From Sphaerotilus uruguayifluvii (GTDB lineage: Bacteria; Pseudomonadota; Gammaproteobacteria; Burkholderiales; Burkholderiaceae_C): DNA of 64,000 bases. This document shows, one piece after another, positions 57,135 to 64,000 of this stretch. Where the stretch lies: NCBI RefSeq assembly GCF_013294065.1, contig NZ_JABSNM010000003.1, positions 1 to 64,000 on the forward strand, given 5' to 3'. The position numbers and the translations under genes were made by a program. The stretch's first letter is position 1. The number at the start of each line of letters is the position of its first letter. The notes under the pieces were generated by a model. The model saw only the letters and a program-made list of their open reading frames with translations, ran no database searches and was not told where the DNA came from.

Positions 57135-58576
57135 GACGTTCTCCTTGCGGCATGGCGCTCCAGCGCGGTGGGCGCCATCGTCGCGCCGGGCGCGCAGGCG
57201 CGCGACAGATCCTCGGGCGGCGCGTCCGCCGCGACGCCCCAGTCCAGCGGCCGGTCCTGCACATAGCGCTTGCCGAGCTGCCAGGCGATCTCGGCGCGCG
57301 CCAGCTCGGCGCCGAGGTAGAAGGCGTGCGCCGCATCGCCCGGCGCGTCGCCCAGACCCAGGCGCGGCCACAGCGACATCGCGTCCTGCGCGTGGCGCAG
57401 ACCGTCGCGGTTGTAGACGTGCAGCCCGTCGGCGGCGACCTGGATGCGGAAGTTCGGGTCGCGCACCTGCGCGGCGGTCGCGGCGATCTCCTGCGGGCTG
57501 TCGGGCCAGGGCCGGCGCTCGTGCACCGTCGCCAGCCCGCCGCCGAGGTCCTTGGGCAGCGTGCGCAGCGTCGCGGCGGCGTGCATCAGCCGGCGCGCCG
57601 CGTCGGCCTCGCGCAGCGCGCGGCGGGCGTGCGGGCTGACCTGCGTCGTCAGGATCGCGCGGATGTCGAGCTCGGCGCACAGGCCGAGCAGCACCGCATG
57701 GATGCCGCTGGTGTCGGCCTCGGTCAGCTCGGTCAGGTTGCCGGTGCCCATCAGCATCGGCGCGTCGGGAAAGCGCTCGCGCAGCCGGTGGTAGCGCACG
57801 ATCGAGCGCGCCAGCCCGAAGGGAATCGGGTCGAGGATCGGATCGGCGAGAAAGGCGCGGCCGCGCGCCTGCAGCCGCTCGACCGAGGCCCACAGCCCCG
57901 CCTCGTCGTCCGGCGTCGCGCCGACCAGCACCGGCGTGGCGGCGACCTCGTCGGCGATCCACAGCAGCTCGGGCGTCAGGCTGAGCAGGTAGTCGGCGCC
58001 GGCCCGGCCGCCGCGCAGCAGTTCGTCCGGCTGCTGCGAGTCGACGCTGACCTTCAGGCTCAGGCCATGAAGCGCCTGCACCGCGTCTTCCAGGTGGGGA
58101 AACGGCGTGCCGGGCAGGCCGCCGAGGTCGATGACGTCGGCACCTTCGCCGGCCAGCGCCAGCGCCCGCGCGACCAGCGCCTCGAGCGTCAGCCGCGGCG
58201 CGTCGGTGATCTCGGCGAAGATCGCCACCCGGTGCTCGTGCAGCGGCACCGGGCGCGCGGCGCGGCGGAAGAAGGCCGGCAGGTCCTTGAGCTCCTCCGG
58301 CCCGCGCTGCACCGGCCGGCCCAGCGCCTGCGCCAGCGCCTCGAGGTCGCCGCGGCAGCGCCCGGGCACGATCACCCGGTCGATGCCCGCCAGCCGCTCG
58401 CGCGGCAGCCGGCGCGCGATCATCTCGGCGGTCATCAGCGCGGCGACCTGCAGGCCCGGCTCGTGCACCGTCCAGTCGAAGGGCCGCGCGGGATCGCTCG
58501 GGTCGGCCAGCTCGCCCAGCACCCGCTCGAGCGCGGGCAAGGCCAGCCGCCCGGTCAGGAAGAGCAGGTGGTCCAT
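57131..58576 (-). CDS. DUF6513 dihydropteroate synthase-like protein (H4MPT synthesis)
   Basis: A 481-residue protein. The N-terminal about 120 residues are family-specific (MDHLLFLTGRLALPALERVL). The centre and C-terminus form a pterin-binding TIM barrel: EGADVIDLGGLPGTPFPHLEDAV, LKVSVDSQQPDEL, AFLADPILDPIPFGLARSIVRY and PMLMGTGNLTELTEADTSG. This suggests the H4MPT counterpart of dihydropteroate synthase, joining the pterin to the beta-RFAP arylamine. It overlaps the flavoprotein gene by 22 bp and DUF447 by four. Confidence 0.87.
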   Translation of the reverse strand: MDHLLFLTGRLALPALERVLGELADPSDPARPFDWTVHEPGLQVAALMTAEMIARRLPRERLAGIDRVIVPGRCRGDLEALAQALGRPVQRGPEELKDLPAFFRRAARPVPLHEHRVAIFAEITDAPRLTLEALVARALALAGEGADVIDLGGLPGTPFPHLEDAVQALHGLSLKVSVDSQQPDELLRGGRAGADYLLSLTPELLWIADEVAATPVLVGATPDDEAGLWASVERLQARGRAFLADPILDPIPFGLARSIVRYHRLRERFPDAPMLMGTGNLTELTEADTSGIHAVLLGLCAELDIRAILTTQVSPHARRALREADAARRLMHAAATLRTLPKDLGGGLATVHERRPWPDSPQEIAATAAQVRDPNFRIQVAADGLHVYNRDGLRHAQDAMSLWPRLGLGDAPGDAAHAFYLGAELARAEIAWQLGKRYVQDRPLDWGVAADAPPEDLSRACAPGATMAPTALERHAARRTS

Positions 58577-59137
58577 GCCAGCTCCAGCGTGTGCAGACGG
58601 TGCTCGAGCGCCCGCTCCAGCTCGGCGGGCGAGGCGACGACGCGGGTGAACTCGAGGCCGCGCAGCCGCTCGACATGGTCCAGCTCGACGCGGCGCGGCC
58701 GCAGCGTGACCCAGTCGTGCGGCGCGCGGGTCACGACCACCGGCTCGGTGTCGCAGGCGAAGACCAGCGTCTCGATGCCGAGCTTGCCGGCCTGCGCGTG
58801 CAGATTGGTCGGCAGCGTGTCGCTCAGGCCCAGCGCGCACTTGGCCACCGTGTTGCTGGTCGCCGGCGCGATGACGACGGTGTGGTAGACGCCGGTGTAG
58901 AGCCGCCCGACCGGCACGCTGCTGGCGGTCTTGTCGCGGAAGACCCGGAAGCGCTCGCGCAGCGAGGCCAGCGTGATGCCGTAGATCGCCAGCACCTCCT
59001 CGCCGGCGGCCGACAGCATCAGGTCCACCCCCGGCAGGCGCGCCGCCAGCGCCAGCGCCTCGTGCAGCCCGTGGCCCGAGCCGGTCACGCACCAGGCGAA
59101 GCGCGAGCCCGGCGCGCCGCCCGCGTCGTCGTCCGGC

Positions 59138-61231
<2,094 letters not shown>

Positions 61232-61389
61232 GGTGGGACTCCGAGCCTGTGGTGCTTGCTGTTGTCGTGATCGCGCCGCAGGGCCGGCCGGCCCCGGGTC
61301 TTGCCCGCTCTTTTGATGATGAACGGGAAAAAATCCCGCGTCGCCGGGGAAAGCCCCGATGGCCGGCGAAACGGCCGCCCGCGCGGACC

Positions 61390-61405
61390 GGGCACGCCTC
61401 CTGCA
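61390..61405 (+). promoter_or_regulatory. Putative sigma-54 (-24/-12) promoter
   Basis: The sequence GGGCACGCCTCCTGCA has GG (61391-61392), ten bases, then GC (61403-61404), the invariant spacing of sigma-54 promoters, with only two mismatches to the wider consensus TGGCACG-N4-TTGCA. It lies about 55 bp before the folB-like start and next to the divergent sigma-54 activator gene. Confidence 0.6.
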
Positions 61406-61459
61406 GGTACCGGGCGGTCATTTCCCGACGATTGCCCCACCGAACGAGGACCGCCCGCG

Positions 61460-61957
61460 ATGAGCCCGATGCCCACGCCCCTGCCGCTGAGCCCTGCCCT
61501 GCCGCCCGCCGCCGCGGCCGCCGACGAGCCGGCCGCGCTCGACCTGATCCTGATCGAGGGCTGGCAGGGCCAGACCGTCATCGGCATCCACGACGACGAG
61601 CTGCACCGGCCGCAGCCGCTGGTGATCGACCTGCATGCCGGCCAGCCGCGCGCGCGCGCCTGCAGCACCGACCGCATCGGCGACACCATCGACTACGGCG
61701 CGGTCTGCGCCCGGCTCGACGCGCTGATGCTCGACCACGGCGTGCAGCTGCTCGAGGCGCTGGCCGAACGCATCGCGCGCCTGCTGCTCGACGACTTCGG
61801 CGCGAGCTGGGTGCGGGTGCGCATCGTCAAGCCGCGCAAGTTCGCGCATGTCGCCTCGGTGGGCGTGCAGATCGAGCGCCGCGCCGCGAGCCCGGCCCCG
61901 CGCCCCGGCGCGCAGGTGCTGGGCTGGATCGGCTCGGGCCTGGTGCCGCAGTCCTGA
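61460..61957 (+). CDS. Dihydroneopterin aldolase-like protein (FolB family)
   Basis: A 165-residue T-fold protein: LDLILIEGWQGQTVIGIHDDELHRPQPLVIDLH, DTIDYGAVCARLDALML and LLEALAERIARLLLDDF. These match FolB; here it may cleave the dihydroneopterin precursor for H4MPT synthesis. The first about 25 residues are Pro/Ala-rich and variable. GAGGA lies about ten bases before ATG 61460; the frame is open 53 codons further upstream. Expressed from the putative sigma-54 promoter. Confidence 0.87.
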   Translation: MSPMPTPLPLSPALPPAAAAADEPAALDLILIEGWQGQTVIGIHDDELHRPQPLVIDLHAGQPRARACSTDRIGDTIDYGAVCARLDALMLDHGVQLLEALAERIARLLLDDFGASWVRVRIVKPRKFAHVASVGVQIERRAASPAPRPGAQVLGWIGSGLVPQS

Positions 61958-61985
61958 GCCGCCGTCCTGCGCCGCGACGCACGCA

Positions 61986-62013
61986 GGCCCGGCCCCCTTG
62001 CAGGGGCCGGGCC
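61986..62013. terminator. Strong GC hairpin between convergent folB-like and fae genes
   Basis: An 11-bp perfect stem, GGCCCGGCCCC against GGGGCCGGGCC, with a six-base loop, lies between two convergent stops (61957 and 62031). No T tract on either side; it could act on both transcripts. Confidence 0.65.
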
Positions 62014-62030
62014 CGGTCGCAGCGTGCGCG

Positions 62031-62543
62031 TCAGGCGTGCGCGGCGAAGGGGTGCGTCGCCTCGGCCTTGCGCGAGACCACCTCGTCGGCGGTCGGCAGA
62101 CCGGCCACCGCACGCTCGAGCGCCTCCTTCGTGGCGGCGTAGTTGTAGTCCTGGATCTTGGCGTCGTCGGCGGCCAGCCAGTGGATGAAGACGCCCACCG
62201 AGATGAACAGGTCGTCGGCCTCGGCGGCCGGAATGACGCCGGACTCGACGCAGTCGGCCACCGCCATCGCCACGCCGCGCTGCGCCGGGCCGAACATCTG
62301 CACCGCCTGCTTGGCGCCCTTGATCGTGACCTTGTTGAACATCACGGTGGCCGGCTTGGCCATCAGGTTCGGGGCCACCACCGCCAGCAGCGAGGTGAAG
62401 CCGTCCTTGTTGTTGGTCAGCGCATTGGCGAAGGCGGTCTCGGCGGCGCTGCCACGCGGGCCGATGATGAGGTCGATGTGCGCGACCTCATTGCCATCGC
62501 CGACGAGCGACTCGCCCACCATCATGCGATCGATCTTTGCCAT
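62031..62543 (-). CDS. fae: Formaldehyde-activating enzyme
   Basis: A 170-residue Fae1-type enzyme joining formaldehyde to H4MPT in the cytoplasm, the entry to the C1 oxidation pathway. Blocks: [24 protein letters not shown] (with the conserved His), [21 protein letters not shown] and [21 protein letters not shown]. Normal length. A very strong AGGAG ribosome-binding site is present, as expected for an abundant protein. Downstream of the citG-like gene by 73 bp. Confidence 0.93.
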   Translation of the reverse strand: MAKIDRMMVGESLVGDGNEVAHIDLIIGPRGSAAETAFANALTNNKDGFTSLLAVVAPNLMAKPATVMFNKVTIKGAKQAVQMFGPAQRGVAMAVADCVESGVIPAAEADDLFISVGVFIHWLAADDAKIQDYNYAATKEALERAVAGLPTADEVVSRKAEATHPFAAHA

Positions 62544-62616
62544 GTCGTGTGTCTCCTGGTGTGAAGGAATGTGCGAAGGGATGAAAGAGAGATCCGGGGG
62601 GATCGGGGGAGAAGAA

Positions 62617-63531
62617 TCACGATTCGTGCCACCGCCCGCCGCCCTGCAGCGTGGCCAGCATCAGCGTCGCCACCACCAGGTCGGCGCTGGTCCCGGGGTT
62701 GATCGAGGCCGATTTCAGCGCCTCGTCCCAGGCCGCGAAGGCCGGATCGCCCTGCAGCGGCCGCCCCGGGCCCACCCGCGCCAGCCAGGCCCCGGCCTGC
62801 GACAGGACAGTCTGTGCCGCGGCCTCGCCGTGGCGCCGGACAATGTGTGAATCGGGCGCGGAGGCCAGCCAGGCCAGATGCAGATGCTCCACCGCCGCCA
62901 CCCGGGCGGCGTCGGGCACGGCCGGCGCCGGCCCCAGTCCGCCCTCGAGGCCGTGCCGCGCCAGCACCGCCAGGCCCAGGTCGAGCAGCTCGGCCGCGCC
63001 GTCGCGGTACTGGCGCGCGATGCGGTCGCGCCCGGCCGCCAGCGCCATCGCCGCGCGCAGCGCCAGCGTCGGCGGCTGGTGCACGTCCTGCTGCGCCGCC
63101 GCGCCCAGCCCGCCCGGCGACGCGACGACGATGGCGCGGAACACCGCCGCCGCATCCTCGCGGTCCAGGTCCGCGAACACCGCCTCCAGCGCCCGGCGCC
63201 AGACCTCGGGGCCGGCCCCGAGCCGGCCCGGACGCTCGGCCGCCGCCGCCAGCGGCGCGCACAGCAGCACGATGCCGAGATTGGTGTTGCAGCCGACCGC
63301 CGCACGGGTGGCCCGCACCGCCGCCTCCACCCGCTCCCCGACGCGCCGGCCCGGCGCGACCAGCGCGCCGACGCAGGCGCGCGCGCTGGCCAGGAAGTCC
63401 TCGGCCTGCATGCGGTGGCCGGGCGAATGCAGGCTGACATTGCCCGGCTTGCGCACCGCCACGTCCCAGGCGCAGGCGTCGAGAAAGGCCTGCGCCACCG
63501 TCGCCACAGCGACCTCCGCCGCGGCGGTCAT
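62617..63531 (-). CDS. Triphosphoribosyl-dephospho-CoA synthase-like protein (CitG family)
   Basis: A 304-residue CitG-like protein: [23 protein letters not shown] at the N-terminus, [20 protein letters not shown] and [16 protein letters not shown] near the end. CitG transfers triphosphoribosyl groups from ATP; in H4MPT clusters these homologs probably make a phosphoribosyl precursor of the cofactor rather than citrate-lyase prosthetic group. It overlaps the upstream ATP-grasp gene by four bases (ATGA). Confidence 0.84.
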   Translation of the reverse strand: MTAAAEVAVATVAQAFLDACAWDVAVRKPGNVSLHSPGHRMQAEDFLASARACVGALVAPGRRVGERVEAAVRATRAAVGCNTNLGIVLLCAPLAAAAERPGRLGAGPEVWRRALEAVFADLDREDAAAVFRAIVVASPGGLGAAAQQDVHQPPTLALRAAMALAAGRDRIARQYRDGAAELLDLGLAVLARHGLEGGLGPAPAVPDAARVAAVEHLHLAWLASAPDSHIVRRHGEAAAQTVLSQAGAWLARVGPGRPLQGDPAFAAWDEALKSASINPGTSADLVVATLMLATLQGGGRWHES

Positions 63532-64000
63532 GCGCAGCGCACCGGCGCGAGGCCGGCAGACCGGCCGCCGATGCGGCGGTCGATCAGGTCGTCGACCAGC
63601 GCCTGCGCGATCGGAAACGGCGTGACGCGCTGCAGCCCGCGCCAGGCGGCCACGCCGTTGACCTCCAGCACCCAGGGCCGGCCGTCGGGGCCGGGCATCA
63701 GGTCGACGCCGGCGTAGTCGGTCTGCAGCGCCGCGGCCGCGGCCTCGGCGGTGGCGGCCAGCGCCGGCTCCAGCGCGGCGGGCTCGCAGCGCGCGCCCTG
63801 CGCGACGTTGTGCACCCAGTGCGCGCTCACGCGCCGCATCGCCGCGATCGCGCGGCCGCCGACGACCAGCACCCGCCAGTCGAAGCCTTCCGCCTGCGCG
63901 TCGTCCGGGGGCGAGGACGGCAGGAAGCGCTGCAGATAGGCCAGCCCGCCCGAGCGCGACAGCGGCGGCAGCGCCACCGGCTCGCCCTCGACCCGGCCGA
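63528..64000 (-). CDS. RimK-like ATP-grasp ligase, C-terminal part (runs off window)
   Basis: The C-terminal about 157 residues of an ATP-grasp ligase: FLPSSPPDDAQAEGFDWRVLVVGGRAIAAMRRVS, YAGVDLMPGPDGRPWVLEVNGVAAWRG (Mg-binding Asp/Glu/Asn) and a C-terminal helix. Similar genes in H4MPT clusters add glutamate to a cofactor or precursor (MptN-like). The beginning lies beyond base 64000; the frame is open to the window edge. Confidence 0.82.
   Translation of the reverse strand, partial: GRVEGEPVALPPLSRSGGLAYLQRFLPSSPPDDAQAEGFDWRVLVVGGRAIAAMRRVSAHWVHNVAQGARCEPAALEPALAATAEAAAAALQTDYAGVDLMPGPDGRPWVLEVNGVAAWRGLQRVTPFPIAQALVDDLIDRRIGGRSAGLAPVRCA

Overview
The window is about 70% G+C and densely packed. 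It looks like the chromosome of a methylotrophic betaproteobacterium of the Burkholderiales (Rubrivivax/Methylibium-like). I infer this from a lanthanide-type XoxF methanol dehydrogenase operon next to a full set of tetrahydromethanopterin/methanofuran (H4MPT/MFR) C1-transfer genes, together with high-GC betaproteobacterial housekeeping genes. No rRNA, tRNA or CRISPR was seen.

Layout. 1-8.9 kb: signalling and envelope genes (a truncated HAMP/GGDEF sensor, a pseudopilin, a REC-GGDEF-EAL regulator overlapping a histidine kinase, an MscS channel, an RluA-type pseudouridine synthase and a small DUF3149 membrane protein). 9-17 kb: an exopolysaccharide region (two glycosyltransferases, a serine-acetyltransferase-like protein, an O-antigen ligase/polymerase-like membrane protein, a conserved protein of unknown function, an oxidoreductase and an epimerase). 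17-19.5 kb: the feoA-feoB ferrous-iron uptake operon with a small Cys-rich partner and a possible Fur site. 19.5-28 kb: a DEAD-box helicase, another glycosyltransferase and three paralogous secreted parallel beta-helix proteins. 28-31.8 kb: a LytTR response regulator and LytS-type kinase pair, argH and a YkgJ-type cysteine-cluster protein. 32.2-40.7 kb: a ten-gene periplasmic methanol-oxidation operon headed by xoxF, xoxG and xoxJ, followed by quinoprotein-associated genes. 40.7-64 kb: H4MPT/MFR cofactor and C1-transfer genes (fae paralog, fhcDC fusion, fhcA, fhcB, a HisA-like gene, mfnD/F/E/B-like genes, DUF447, DUF6513, a flavoprotein, a sigma-54 activator, a folB-like gene, fae, a citG-like gene and a RimK-like ATP-grasp gene).

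How the genes work together. XoxF would oxidise methanol in the periplasm and pass electrons to cytochrome XoxG. Fae condenses the resulting formaldehyde with H4MPT, and the Fhc complex releases formate at the end of that pathway using a methanofuran-like carrier. The mfn-like, folB-like, CitG-like and ATP-grasp genes probably make the pterin and furan cofactors.

An island at about 51.0-55.8 kb interrupts the cofactor genes between mfnE and mfnB. It has clearly lower GC (very AT-rich around 54.8-55.8 kb), is flanked on one side by two decayed IS5-type transposase fragments, and carries three conflict-system-like genes: a large protein with a nucleotide-processing-like N-terminus, TPRs and a SLOG-like C-terminus; a patatin-like phospholipase; and a divergent TIR-domain/membrane protein broken by a frameshift. 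This set does not match a named anti-phage system that I recognise and is the best candidate for something undescribed.
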